A DNA stretch of 52,011 nt from an uncultured Enterobacterales bacterium. Lineage in GTDB: Bacteria; Pseudomonadota; Gammaproteobacteria; Enterobacterales; Psychrobiaceae. Under the pieces are notes generated by a model that saw only the letters and a program-made list of their open reading frames with translations, made no database searches and was not told the origin of the DNA. Numbering within the stretch: position 1 is the stretch's first letter; each line of letters starts with the position of its first letter. The position numbers were made by a program, and so were the translations under genes. The stretch lies in assembly GCA_937981905.1 (NCBI GenBank), contig CALJMY010000096.1, forward strand, positions 1-52,011, in the 5' to 3' direction. Shown here piece after piece: positions 30,770 to 42,000 of this stretch.

Positions 30770-31501
30770 CTATTTCAATACTTCTAGTTGTTTAGTCAAT
30801 AAATCTTTAATACCGCTGTCAGCCAATGCCATCATCGACAATAATTCTTGGTGGCTAAACGGTTCGCCTTCAGCTGTGCCTTGAATTTCAATCATCTTAC
30901 CGTTGTCAGCCATCACAATATTCATATCTGTTTCAGCATCACTATCTTCAGGGTAATCTAAATCGCATACGGCTTCGCCTTTATATACGCCTACAGAAAT
31001 AGCAGCAATCATATATTTAAGCGGACTTTTCTTAATCATTTTCTGATCAATCATATGCGTAATAGCATCAACTAATGCGACACAAGCACCTGTAATTGAA
31101 GCGGTACGTGTCCCGCCATCGGCTTGAATTACGTCACAATCTAATGTGATAGTAAACTCGCCAAGTGCTTTCAAATTAACAGCAGCACGTAATGAACGAG
31201 CAATAAGACGTTGAATTTCTAACGTACGGCCGCCTTGTTTACCCGCATTTGCTTCACGGCGCATACGAGAATGAGTAGAACGCGGCAACATACCATATTC
31301 AGCATTAATCCAGCCTTGGCCTTTACCTTTTAAAAAACGTGGTACACCAGCTTCAACAGTCGCATTACACAATACTTTAGTGCCGCCAAATTCAACGAGT
31401 ACAGACCCTTCAGCATGCTCCGTATAGTTACGGGTAAAGCTTACTTCTCTCACTTGATCGTTACTACGTCCACTAGGACGCTTCATCGTTGTTTCAGTCA
31501 T
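30770..31501 (-). CDS. rph: Ribonuclease PH (start may be ATG at 31486)
   Basis: [56 protein letters not shown]. Confidence 0.97.
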   Translation of the reverse strand: MTETTMKRPSGRSNDQVREVSFTRNYTEHAEGSVLVEFGGTKVLCNATVEAGVPRFLKGKGQGWINAEYGMLPRSTHSRMRREANAGKQGGRTLEIQRLIARSLRAAVNLKALGEFTITLDCDVIQADGGTRTASITGACVALVDAITHMIDQKMIKKSPLKYMIAAISVGVYKGEAVCDLDYPEDSDAETDMNIVMADNGKMIEIQGTAEGEPFSHQELLSMMALADSGIKDLLTKQLEVLK

Positions 31502-31616
31502 GTATGCACTCTAAATTAGTTTTCAATTAAATTGGCAACATTATAAAGAGTGTAGGATTTGATAGCTATGGATATAATTCTTAGCCGATTAATTTAACCA
31601 AAAAAATTAAATATAA

Positions 31617-32732
31617 TTATATTTTAACGTCAACTTGATGAACGCCATACGATATACCGGTATTAGTGAGAGCGACACTTGATTGGGTTAATTTAGCTTG
31701 CAGTTGATCATTTTTATCGTAAAAATTAAACGGGGTAGCTGTACTATTTAAGCTAATCGCTTCAATATCGGTATCGCTAAGTAATTTTAATTTCTCATTA
31801 CCATCTTCGTCTATTTGTAATATTTTTAATTGAGAGAAGTCATCATCTTCTCGATCAATAAATCCATTATTATTACTATCAAGAACACTTAAATCACTAA
31901 ATCCATCGCCTGACTGCGGTCCAAATAATTCGTGACCACCATCTGCTTTATCATTACTGTTTTTATCAAAAACTAAATAACCAACATCGCCTTCAAACAT
32001 CGGTAAACTATCAGGTATATCATCATTATTAATATCAATTTCACTACTTTTACCGCTAAGATACCCTAAAGAACGAGGGCCAAATTGAACTAACAATGGA
32101 TCTTTTAATACTTGAGCAGGCGCCGTCGATTCAGTTATTGAAATACGTTCTTCAGACAATACTAATTCAAACGTAGAATGGAATTCTTTATCGTTAATCG
32201 AATACACACCTGAACTAAAGAAATTCAAATTTTGTGAATTAACCGTAATATCAACTGTTTTCACATCTGAACCTGCGGAAAATGTCTGATTTCCAAATGT
32301 AATCGTTGATGAATTTTGATTAGGAAGATCTTCAATACGAAGTTGTCGTTGCCCTGTAATATTATCCATGGACGAACTTGCTTGCGATAATTGTAATTTA
32401 TTAATTGTTTGGGCAAGTTCTTCACTACCATCACCTAATTCAATTTCAAACATAGCTTCTACTAGAATTTTATTTCTAAATACGTCAGGAGAAATAGGTC
32501 GCTGATATGTATCTACAAGTTCCGATTGTTCATTAACGGAGTTAACTGTTGTCGACGATGAAGATGAAAAATTAATAAATTCTGCAACCGTTTTCTGAGC
32601 ATTACTGGTTGTCTGATGGCTAGAATGAAGAGGATTATCGTCTTTAATTTCAATCAGGGTTCGACTGTTAGTTCGATTACTTAAATAAGTGACTTTGGCT
32701 TGGTGGTTAAGCTCATTAACTGACATTATCAT
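31617..32732 (-). CDS. Hypothetical protein with calcium-binding-like Asp/Asn repeats
   Basis: EIDINNDDIPD, DKNSNDKADGGHELFGPQSGDGFSDLSVLDSNNNGFIDREDDDF; EF-hand/VCBS-like loops; no clear signal peptide. Confidence 0.7.
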   Translation of the reverse strand: MIMSVNELNHQAKVTYLSNRTNSRTLIEIKDDNPLHSSHQTTSNAQKTVAEFINFSSSSSTTVNSVNEQSELVDTYQRPISPDVFRNKILVEAMFEIELGDGSEELAQTINKLQLSQASSSMDNITGQRQLRIEDLPNQNSSTITFGNQTFSAGSDVKTVDITVNSQNLNFFSSGVYSINDKEFHSTFELVLSEERISITESTAPAQVLKDPLLVQFGPRSLGYLSGKSSEIDINNDDIPDSLPMFEGDVGYLVFDKNSNDKADGGHELFGPQSGDGFSDLSVLDSNNNGFIDREDDDFSQLKILQIDEDGNEKLKLLSDTDIEAISLNSTATPFNFYDKNDQLQAKLTQSSVALTNTGISYGVHQVDVKI

Positions 32733-32992
32733 TCCTTGATTGCTAGTGATAATAAGTTATCGACCGTAAGTGTCATTTTTTGAGCGATTTTTAATTTTTC
32801 TTTTTAGAACTATTACAGTCTTGTTACAAAAGATTAGTTCTCCAATATGAAATTTTTTGTATTTATTGCTGTTCTTATCACTTATATACAAGAATAAATA
32901 AAACTACTGACTAGTTTACTTTTTACTTATACACTTTGATGATACGAACTAGTCCGTTAACAACAACACTATTATTTATATTAGGAATTACT

Positions 32993-33751
32993 ATGTTTTC
33001 AAGGTTTATGAAAAAACTCACCGCTATCGCATTACCTGTAACGTTACTTATTGCAAGCGGACAATCTGTAGCGTTTGATAAAATTACCGCAGCAGAAAAA
33101 GAAAGCATTGCTAACAAGTTTGCTAATGTTCGTTCAGAACTTGAAGTGTCTGATGTTGAAAAAACAGATATCGAAGGCATGTACTTAGTTCATTTTTCAA
33201 GACAAGGTAGCGTTTATTACGTTCCTAAAGGTGATTACTTCTTCACTGGTGATTTATTACAAATTAATAAAACCCGTTTTGTTAATGTGAAAGAAACACG
33301 CTTACAAGAACCTCGTAAAGCAGCTATCGCAGCTATTCCAGCAAGTGAAATGATCATTTATCCTGCTACTGGTGAGAAGAAAGCCAGCATTACAGTATTT
33401 ACAGATGTTGATTGTGGCTATTGTCGTAAATTACACAAAGAAATGGATCAAATGAATGCACTTGGTATTGAAGTTAGATACCTTGCTTACCCGCGTTCAG
33501 GTATTGATACACCTTCATATAATAAAATTGTTAGTGCATGGTGTAGCGATGATAAAGAAGCTGCATTAACGAAACTTAAAAATGGCCAACCGGTCTTTAC
33601 AGCAGCATGTAAAGATAATCCTGTTGCTAAACAATACACATTAGGCGGACGTTTAGGTGTAACTGGAACACCCGCTATTATTTTAGAGTCTGGTGAGTTA
33701 TTACCTGGTTATTTACCAGCAGATAAGTTAGCAACAGCTATTGGCCTATAA
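32993..33751 (+). CDS. dsbC: Thiol:disulfide interchange protein DsbC
   Basis: Signal peptide; VFTDVDCGYCRKLHKEMDQMNALGIEVRYLAYPRSG; GVTGTPAIILESGELLPGYLP; ORF opens at 32936 but ATG at 32993 has a Shine-Dalgarno-like AGGA. Confidence 0.93.
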   Translation: MFSRFMKKLTAIALPVTLLIASGQSVAFDKITAAEKESIANKFANVRSELEVSDVEKTDIEGMYLVHFSRQGSVYYVPKGDYFFTGDLLQINKTRFVNVKETRLQEPRKAAIAAIPASEMIIYPATGEKKASITVFTDVDCGYCRKLHKEMDQMNALGIEVRYLAYPRSGIDTPSYNKIVSAWCSDDKEAALTKLKNGQPVFTAACKDNPVAKQYTLGGRLGVTGTPAIILESGELLPGYLPADKLATAIGL

Positions 33752-33786
33752 GTTAGATAATAACAAATATATATAGCTGGTAAGAC

Positions 33787-33820
33787 TAAAAAGCCACTGT
33801 TTCAATAGCAGTGGCTTTTT
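33787..33820. terminator. Terminator after dsbC (convergent with phosphatase gene)
   Basis: AAAAAGCCACTG...CAGTGGCTTTTT. Confidence 0.85.
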
Positions 33821-33852
33821 CATTATTAAATAGGCTGATAAGTAAATATTAT

Positions 33853-35769
33853 CTACGGCATCATCTCTTCATTACTTTCAGTAAATTCAGTCGTAGTGCC
33901 GTCATTATGTAAATCACAAATCAAACTTGGTGACCCATTTTCATTAAACTCCACATAACCTAATCCACTTTTAGGTATTAAACGTCGTTTGCCATTACCC
34001 ACTACATCACGGCCTTTAATTTTCATCGAACGTCGTTTGGTAAACAAGTTAAGTGGTGAATACGATCCATATAACCAACGATTCATATGATCAAGATATC
34101 CAATAATAGGCTCCGGAAATTTATTTTTGATGCCACTCGATGTTATCTGCCAAATTTTAGGTGAATGATCACGAAAGCGTAACTCCACGTCATAAACAAA
34201 GGAATAATGCACATCGCCGGACAAAATAACAAAATGTTGAGGCGTTTTAGGATGTTTGAAAATATTCAACATTGTATTGGCTGTTTGTGAATTAGCCATC
34301 CAATTTTCTGCATCAACTGCTAATGGTTGTCCACAAATAGTGAAGATACGTTGAATCGTTTCAATAATTTTCACACCAAAAATAGGTGCTGGAGATACAA
34401 GAATAATAGAATCTTCACCAATCAATTCTTGCTGTAATTCACACATTGCTTCCCAATCCATTAACCCAGATGGATCAGATAAATCGTCATCGTTATGCCA
34501 CCGGCGAGTTCTGCTATCAAGCACAACTAATTTAGGTGATGTGTCTAAATGAAACTGCCATTTATTGCAAGAAAACACCTCTGAGACAAATGCATCATGA
34601 TTCTCTTTATTTGGTAGTGAATTATAGTCATTTGCTTTTAATAAGAAATCACCATCAAATTGCTTTGGATCATTCCCCCACCCTTGGCATAACCAATATC
34701 CCATCAGCATATTCCCAATAATACGCTTTGATAATGGATGTTCATTCGATGCTTTTTCCCATAACGCTGTAAGATTCCAGTCGTCGGTAACATCATGATC
34801 GTCAAAAATCATATAAGTCGGAATGTGTGCTAATAGCCTTTGAACTGCTTCTAAGCCCTCTACAAACTTTGTTATTTCAGCTAATTCACTTTTATGCGTG
34901 CCTTCAAAAGTAGTTGGAACATCAAACCCTTCTAAAGAAATTTCATTCCATAGTGTCGGTGACCAAGTCAAAAAATACATCGCCATTACTTCAGCAAATG
35001 ACATTAAATGATTATCTGCAGCGACTGAGGTAAAAATATCTTGCTGTTTATCTTTGTTATACCAAGGTGCACCTAAAGGTGTTTTAGGGAGGAATTCGCC
35101 GCGCCTATAATATTGATCGCTTAATTGATGTAATTCGTCACTGCTATTGAGTTTATTGTTTTGAGTATCAGTTATATCACCTTCAAATTCTTCGTTATTT
35201 AAACCTAATAGCTCAATAACCTGATGAATAGCATATAGCGTAGGAGCGGCAACATGGTCAGCATAAATTTGATCACCACTCATCATTAACAATGCAGGTC
35301 GTTCTTTACTATTTTCTAGTGAATTAGCCAATAATTTTTCACCAGCAAGTAAGCTATCATCACTAGCAGAATGAGGATTACGGCAAGAGCCGTGCAGCAT
35401 GTTCGTAATTTGCGGTTGAATAATAAAAGAAGGACGTGTTTTATCGTCAAATATCAAATGCGGAATCATGTCTTTAAGGTTTTTAATACCGTCATCGGTA
35501 TCAATTAATAAATCATATTCAATGTATTGATTAATAGGTAAAGAAATTTCAATATCTAGTAAATTTACTACAGCATGTTTACCAACTCTAAATTCACTAA
35601 CACTATCTGCATTTAATTGGACATCTAGCACAACATTATCATCGATATAACATTGAAACTTGCCTCTACTAGGCTGTGAACTAACCCACCACAATACTAA
35701 TTGAGTTGCTGACAATCGTCTTAATATCGGTCCAGCGACAATATCTGTTAATACAGTATCTATTTGCAC
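33853..35769 (-). CDS. PhoD-like phosphatase family protein
   Basis: MLHGSCRNPH, LMMSGDQIYADHV, YMIFDDHDVTDDWN, FVILSGDVHYSFVYDVEL metallophosphatase motifs; no signal peptide. Confidence 0.85.
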   Translation of the reverse strand: MQIDTVLTDIVAGPILRRLSATQLVLWWVSSQPSRGKFQCYIDDNVVLDVQLNADSVSEFRVGKHAVVNLLDIEISLPINQYIEYDLLIDTDDGIKNLKDMIPHLIFDDKTRPSFIIQPQITNMLHGSCRNPHSASDDSLLAGEKLLANSLENSKERPALLMMSGDQIYADHVAAPTLYAIHQVIELLGLNNEEFEGDITDTQNNKLNSSDELHQLSDQYYRRGEFLPKTPLGAPWYNKDKQQDIFTSVAADNHLMSFAEVMAMYFLTWSPTLWNEISLEGFDVPTTFEGTHKSELAEITKFVEGLEAVQRLLAHIPTYMIFDDHDVTDDWNLTALWEKASNEHPLSKRIIGNMLMGYWLCQGWGNDPKQFDGDFLLKANDYNSLPNKENHDAFVSEVFSCNKWQFHLDTSPKLVVLDSRTRRWHNDDDLSDPSGLMDWEAMCELQQELIGEDSIILVSPAPIFGVKIIETIQRIFTICGQPLAVDAENWMANSQTANTMLNIFKHPKTPQHFVILSGDVHYSFVYDVELRFRDHSPKIWQITSSGIKNKFPEPIIGYLDHMNRWLYGSYSPLNLFTKRRSMKIKGRDVVGNGKRRLIPKSGLGYVEFNENGSPSLICDLHNDGTTTEFTESNEEMMP

Positions 35770-36080
35770 TAAAAATCCTTAACTACTCGCATATTTTCGA
35801 TAGTTATCTCGTAAAAATATCAATAGAAAGCCACAACAACCTTTAACTGCAAAGTGGCTACTTATTCACAAGCTCGTCTTAATAAGCATGATAATAACAA
35901 GATTTAAGATTCGAATACATGATTCATTAATTATGGATTTATACGTCATATTTCCTGCTTTTTTACTGTGTTTTCTATTATCAACAAATTAAATTAATCA
36001 ATGATTATCAGTATAAGACTAAGGTTGTATATCTGACAAAAACAAAGCTTGATAATGTTATCGACGTTAAAGTTGTAACC

Positions 36081-36118
36081 ACATTGTTATAGGTTGTTAA
36101 TAAAACTAATAACAATGT
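36081..36118. promoter_or_regulatory. Inverted repeat ACATTGTTAT-N18-ATAACAATGT upstream of DUF4212/symporter operon
   Basis: Perfect 10-bp arms, about 100 bp upstream of start codon. Confidence 0.4.
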
Positions 36119-36214
36119 CTATATTTCAAACTGTTTTCTCGAAAAATAGATCCATTACAACAAAAATACGGGATATGTAATAAATAAATTAGCATACAGT
36201 GCTAGGAGAATAAT

Positions 36215-36472
36215 GTGGAAAATAACACAACATATTGGTCGGAAAATCTACGCCTAATAGCAATATGTCTAGTCATTTGGTTCGTCGTATCATTTGGCTT
36301 TGGCTTGTTATTAGTAGAACCATTAAACGAGTTTCGTCTCGGTGGATACAAGCTTGGATTCTGGTTTGCTCAACAAGGGTCAATTTATACTTTTGTTGCA
36401 TTGATTTTTTGGTATAGCCATAAAATGAACCAGCTTGATAAAAAATACGAATCTGATGAGGACAAATCATAA
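36215..36472 (+). CDS. DUF4212 domain-containing small membrane protein
   Basis: YWSENLRLIAICLVIWFVVSFGFGLLLVEPLNEFRLGGYKLGFWFAQQGSIYTFVALIFWYSHKMN; overlaps symporter start. Confidence 0.9.
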   Translation: MENNTTYWSENLRLIAICLVIWFVVSFGFGLLLVEPLNEFRLGGYKLGFWFAQQGSIYTFVALIFWYSHKMNQLDKKYESDEDKS

Positions 36473-38208
36473 TGGATGAGTTAAAGATATATACCTATAT
36501 AGCGGTATTCGGTACTTTTACTTTATATTTCGCTATCGCATGGTGGGCTAGAGCTGCTTCTACTAGTGATTTTTATGTCGCTGGTGGTGGTATAACACCT
36601 ATGCAAAATGGCATGGCAATTGGTGCCGATTGGATGAGTGCTGCTTCATTCATTTCAATGGCTGGCTTAATTGCTTTCTTAGGATATGGCGGTTCAGTAT
36701 TCTTAATGGGTTGGACAGGTGGTTATGTATTGTTAGCCATGTTGTTGGCTCCTTACATGCGAAAACACGGTAAATTCACAGTGCCTGAATTTATTTTTGA
36801 TCGTTTTTACTCAAAAACAGCGCGAATTGTTGCGGTTGTTTGTCTAATTATCGCGTCATTAACTTATATCATCGGTCAAATGAAAGGTGTTGGTGTTGCC
36901 TTCTCTCGCTTCTTAGAAGTTGATTATGGTTTAGGTTTAGCAATTGGTATGGGCGTGGTTTGGTTCTACGCTGTACTAGGTGGCATGAAAGGAATCACTT
37001 ATACGCAAATAGCACAATATGTAGTTATGATTTTTGCTTATACAATTCCTGCTGTATTCATCTCTTTACAATTAACTGGTAATCCAATTCCACAACTTGG
37101 CTTAGGTTCAACGTTAGCTGATGGCAGTGGTGTTTATTTACTAGACAAATTAGACATGGTGGTTACTGAATTAGGCTTTAAAGAATATACAACAAGTAAC
37201 ATGAATGGTTCGCTAGATATGTTTGCTTATACTATGTCACTAATGATTGGTACGGCTGGCTTACCACACGTTATTATGCGCTTCTTTACGGTTCCTTCAG
37301 CAAAAGCTGCTCGTGCTTCAGCTGGCTATGCGTTAGTGTTCATCTCATTCTTATATACTGTTGCCCCTGCTGTTGGTGCAATGGCTCGTCTGAATCTGAT
37401 GAGTACTATTGAGCCTACTGCTGGTCAAAACCTAGACTACGAACAACGTCCTCAATGGTTTAAAGACTGGGAAAAGACTGGTTTGTTACAGTTTGAAGAC
37501 AAAAATGGCGATGGAAAAATCAAATATTCAGCGGACAAAGCAACCAATGAAATGGTTAAAGTAGACCGCGATATCATGGTACTTGCTAATCCTGCAATTG
37601 CTAACTTACCTAACTGGGTAATTGCATTAGTTGCTGCCGGTGGCTTAGCGGCTGCGCTCTCAACTGCCGCAGGCTTATTACTTGCTATATCATCTTCAAT
37701 TTCTCATGATTTAATGAAAGGTGTATTAACGCCTGATTTATCTGAAAAGAATGAGCTATTGGCAGGGCGAGTTGTAATGACAATTGCTATTTTAATTTCC
37801 GGTTATCTTGGTTTAAATCCACCTGGATTTGCCGCAGGAACGGTAGCATTAGCCTTTGGTTTGGCTGCATCATCTATATTCCCTGCATTAATGATGGGTA
37901 TATTCTCTAAGAAAATGAGCGGTACAGCAGCCATTGCTGGTATGTGTTCTGGTATCGGAGTTACCATGCTTTATGTATTCCAACATAAAGGCATTATGTT
38001 TATCCCTGGTACTGATTTCTTAGGTGACATGGGCGCAAACTGGTTCTTTGGTATTTCTCCAAATGCATTTGGTGTAGTCGGAGCCTTAGTTAACTTTGCT
38101 GTCGCTTTTGTAGTGCTTCAGTTTACTGGACCAGCACCAAAACATGTTCAAGACTTAGTTGAAAACATGCGTAGCCCAGGTGGCGTTGCAACTGTCAGCG
38201 ATCACTAG
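36472..38208 (+). CDS. Sodium:solute symporter family protein (ActP/acetate-permease-like)
   Basis: ATG-overlap with DUF4212; FYVAGGGITPMQNGMAIGADWMSAASFISMAGLI; multiple TM helices. Confidence 0.92.
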   Translation: MDELKIYTYIAVFGTFTLYFAIAWWARAASTSDFYVAGGGITPMQNGMAIGADWMSAASFISMAGLIAFLGYGGSVFLMGWTGGYVLLAMLLAPYMRKHGKFTVPEFIFDRFYSKTARIVAVVCLIIASLTYIIGQMKGVGVAFSRFLEVDYGLGLAIGMGVVWFYAVLGGMKGITYTQIAQYVVMIFAYTIPAVFISLQLTGNPIPQLGLGSTLADGSGVYLLDKLDMVVTELGFKEYTTSNMNGSLDMFAYTMSLMIGTAGLPHVIMRFFTVPSAKAARASAGYALVFISFLYTVAPAVGAMARLNLMSTIEPTAGQNLDYEQRPQWFKDWEKTGLLQFEDKNGDGKIKYSADKATNEMVKVDRDIMVLANPAIANLPNWVIALVAAGGLAAALSTAAGLLLAISSSISHDLMKGVLTPDLSEKNELLAGRVVMTIAILISGYLGLNPPGFAAGTVALAFGLAASSIFPALMMGIFSKKMSGTAAIAGMCSGIGVTMLYVFQHKGIMFIPGTDFLGDMGANWFFGISPNAFGVVGALVNFAVAFVVLQFTGPAPKHVQDLVENMRSPGGVATVSDH

Positions 38209-38257
38209 ATTTTATTAGTCTATTGGACGCCAATAGTTAACATGTTTTATTAAATGA

Positions 38258-38292
38258 TAAAGGCTATAGATTTTTCTATAGCCTTTATTTTT
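38258..38292 (+). terminator. Terminator after symporter
   Basis: AAAGGCTATAGA-TTTT-TCTATAGCCTTTATTTTT. Confidence 0.8.
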
Positions 38293-38395
38293 ATACATAT
38301 TTAAATCAAAAACCTGTTAGCATGAAATCAATATAAATGCTTTATTGGTATTAAATTTACCAACATTATTAAAGCCTTACAAAGTGAAAAAATGA

Positions 38396-38833
38396 ATGAA
38401 TAAACATACAAGAATTGCCTTAATGGTAGCGCCAATTTTAACTGTCATTGGATATATTGCGGCGGACTATTATGAAGAAAACAAAGCTCAAGAAGATAAA
38501 GTTATTCAGTTAATGCCTGTTGAAGACTGCGATGTGATTAATCAGCAGTGTATTTTGAAATCGGGCGACTTTGAAGTAAATGTTTTTGACAAAGATAACC
38601 TAACAACGGTCAACTCCACCTTTCCATTAGATAGTGCAACAATATTTCTAGTTGATGAAAATAACAAACCGACCGCTTATCCATTAGGAATGATACAAAG
38701 CCCATATTATTGGCATACAAAAACTAATTTAAGAGAATTGATTAGTAACTCAGGAAGTAGCTATAAACTAAGACTTGTAGCGAATATTAAAGGCGGTAGT
38801 TATATTTCAGAATTCCACACTAAAACTAAATAA
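38396..38833 (+). CDS. Hypothetical membrane-anchored protein
   Basis: N-terminal TM then CDVINQQCILKSGDFEVNVFDKDN; no family recognised. Confidence 0.6.
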   Translation: MNKHTRIALMVAPILTVIGYIAADYYEENKAQEDKVIQLMPVEDCDVINQQCILKSGDFEVNVFDKDNLTTVNSTFPLDSATIFLVDENNKPTAYPLGMIQSPYYWHTKTNLRELISNSGSSYKLRLVANIKGGSYISEFHTKTK

Positions 38834-39041
38834 CCTGAATTCAGGTTAAATAATATTGCATATAAAAATTCAAAAACTAATATTATTTCTAATAAGACCT
38901 GATAGTGAGCAATAAATTCTTTATAGAAATTGGTATAACACTGCCCTACCAATTACTAATCAGACCATTGTCTTAGTAAACGTGTTTATAAAGCTATGAT
39001 AAAGTCGAGTAAATTGTTTTTCATATGTTGAAAGGACTTAC

Positions 39042-42000
39042 ATGGCCTTAAGTTGGATCGCTCTGGCAATAGTCTACCTAGCCGGACTATTTTGGTTGGC
39101 AAAGTGGGGTGATAGCCATTCCGCTACTGCAAAAAAACTCACTTCTCATCCAGCTATTTATTCTTTGGCTCTAGCTATTTATTGCACAGCTTGGACATTT
39201 TTTGGATCTGTCGGGGCGGCTACTCGTAATACATGGGATTACCTGCCAATCTTACTTGGTCCCATTTTGTTATATTTATTTGGATATCGCTTTTTATTAA
39301 AACTCACACAAGTCAGTAAAAAGCAAAATATCACTACTATTGCTGATTTCATTTCATCTCGTTATGGTAAAAGACAAACAGTTGCTTTACTGGTCACGAT
39401 CATTGCTTTATTAGCCACAATTCCCTATATCGCATTGCAATTGAAAGCTATTGGCTCTGCATTTTTATTAGTATCAGGACAAAAAGACACCAACAGTGTC
39501 GTGCTTGGTGCTACCTTATTTATTGCCTTATTTTCTATCTATTTTGGTACTAAACGTGTTGATGTCACAGAATATCGTCGTGGTTTTATTCTAGCTATTT
39601 CATTCGAATCTATCATTAAATTAACAGCGTTGATTGCTGTTGCTGTGTATGGCTATAGCTGGTGGCAACAACAAAATGATGGGGCTATGTTAGCTTCATT
39701 TGTTAGTTATGAAGCGTTAGATAATTTTCAATCTACTACTTTCTGGGCGCAAACATTAATGGCAGCTGCTGCTGTCATTTGTCTTCCTCGTCAATTTCAT
39801 GTGGCAGTAATCGATAACCTTAGTCTTAACCACCTAAAAACCGCTCGTTGGTTGTTTCCTCTATATCTAATCATTATTGCTGCTGTTATTCCGATTATAT
39901 CTGTTGCAGGCCAAGCAATGTTAGGTAGCAGTGGTAACGAGCCTGACACTTATGTATTGAGTTTAGCCATCTTGTCAGATTCATTGTTATTAAAAATGTT
40001 GGTCTTTGTGGGTGGTTTATCCGCAGCTACTGCAATGATTATAGTCGCTACATTAACCTTAAGTACGATGTTGACCAATGATGTAATTTTACCAAATTTT
40101 TTAGCGAATAAAGACCATAAGAAACCTAGTTTAGATTACACACATACTATTATATTGATTCGACGAATTGTAATCGGGATGTTGTTATTATTAGCTTATA
40201 TATACCAACAACAAATGACGAACAGTAGCTCTCTTGCGTCGATAGGTCTCCTTGCTTTTTCTTTAGTAATCCAATTACTACCAGCAATCGTGGGTGGACT
40301 ATATTGGAAACGAGGTCATGCACACGGTGTTTATGCAGGATTAATTGTAGGTGTAGTAGTTTGGATATTATGGTTAATTTTACCGATAATTAATGAAAGT
40401 TCAGGTTTATTTTTACATAACGCAGCAATTAGCGAAGGCGCAATTTTAAGTTTAATCGCTAACATCATCGCCTATATTTTGTTTTCTATGTATTCACAAA
40501 CTAGTTTGATTGATCGGATTCAAGCGGAAGCCTTTGTTACATCGATTGAAGTCGCATCAATTGAAGTAAGAGAAGAGCATGATGATAAACATAATTTAAA
40601 CACAACAGTTCAAGACTTAATAACGCTACTAACGACTTTTTTAGGAGAGACTCGATGTCAAATGCTAATAGAAGAATACCAACACCGACAAAATTTGACG
40701 CTTAACTTAGAGCAAAAACCTCATAAGACTTTCGTCGTTTTTAGTGAACGTGCATTAGGCGGTGTAATCGGTGCTTCAAGTGCAAAAGTATTAGTGGATA
40801 GTGCATTAAGTGGTAAACGTTTAAATTTTGAAGAAGTAGTTAACTTTTTTGATGACACAACCCAAGCTATTCAGTTTAATATCAGTGCATTATTTACGTC
40901 TCTAGAAAGCCTTGAACAAGGCATTAGCGTCATCGATAAAAACCTAGACTTGGTAGCATGGAATAAAAGTTATGTCGCTTTATTTGATTACCCTGATGAT
41001 TTAATCACGGTCGGGACACCTGTAGCTGACTTGATTCGTTATAACGCTCAACGAGGAGAATGTGGCGTCGGCAATATTGACGTTTTAGTCCAAAAACGTC
41101 TCGAACATATGCGCAGCGGAACTAGTCATCGATTTCTGCGACAACGCAGTGATGGTCGTGTCATTGAAATGGTTGGTAACCCTTTGCCTGGCGGAGGTTT
41201 TATTACTAGTTTTAATGATGTGACACAGCATATTGAGATTCAGCACGCTTTAAAAGAAGCTAATATAGATCTACAAAATCGAATTCAAAAGCGCTCAGAA
41301 GAAGTTAAAACCATCAATGCTGAATTACATCTTGAAATTCAACGACGTGCAGACGCAGAAACAGAGCTCGTTAATGCTCGTAAAACGGCAGAAAAGGCAA
41401 ATGCTAAGAAAACTAATTTCTTAGCTTTGGCCAGTCACGATATTTTACAGCCATTAAATGCCGCTAAGTTATATTTGGGTGCACTACAAGAAGAGCCATT
41501 AGAAAAAGAAGCGAGTCAAATAGTACAAAAACTAGATGACAGTTTAAACGCTAGTGAAGTATTAATTGCTACTTTATTAGATATTGCACGTTTAGACCAA
41601 GGCGATATGAAACCGCGTTTTAGCGCTGTATCTATCAAGACTTTGATGAATCCATTAATCGATGAGCTTAACATGCAAGCCGAGGAAAAAGGTTTACAAT
41701 TAACCTGCAAAATTCAAGATGTTTGGCTTAACACTGATAGAACCTATTTATATAGAATTTTACAAAACTTATTATCCAACGCTATAAAATACACACCTAG
41801 CGGTCGAGTACTATTGACTGTTCGTAAACGAAAAAATACAGTGTTACTGCAAGTATGGGATACTGGTTTAGGTATTGAACAAGAAGAATTAAGTAATATT
41901 TTTAGTGATTTTTATCGTTCTGGCGATCAGCGTCAACACGGTTTTGGTCTAGGGTTAGGCGTTGTCGCACGCCTTGGTCAACAGCTAAATTCACCTGTGC

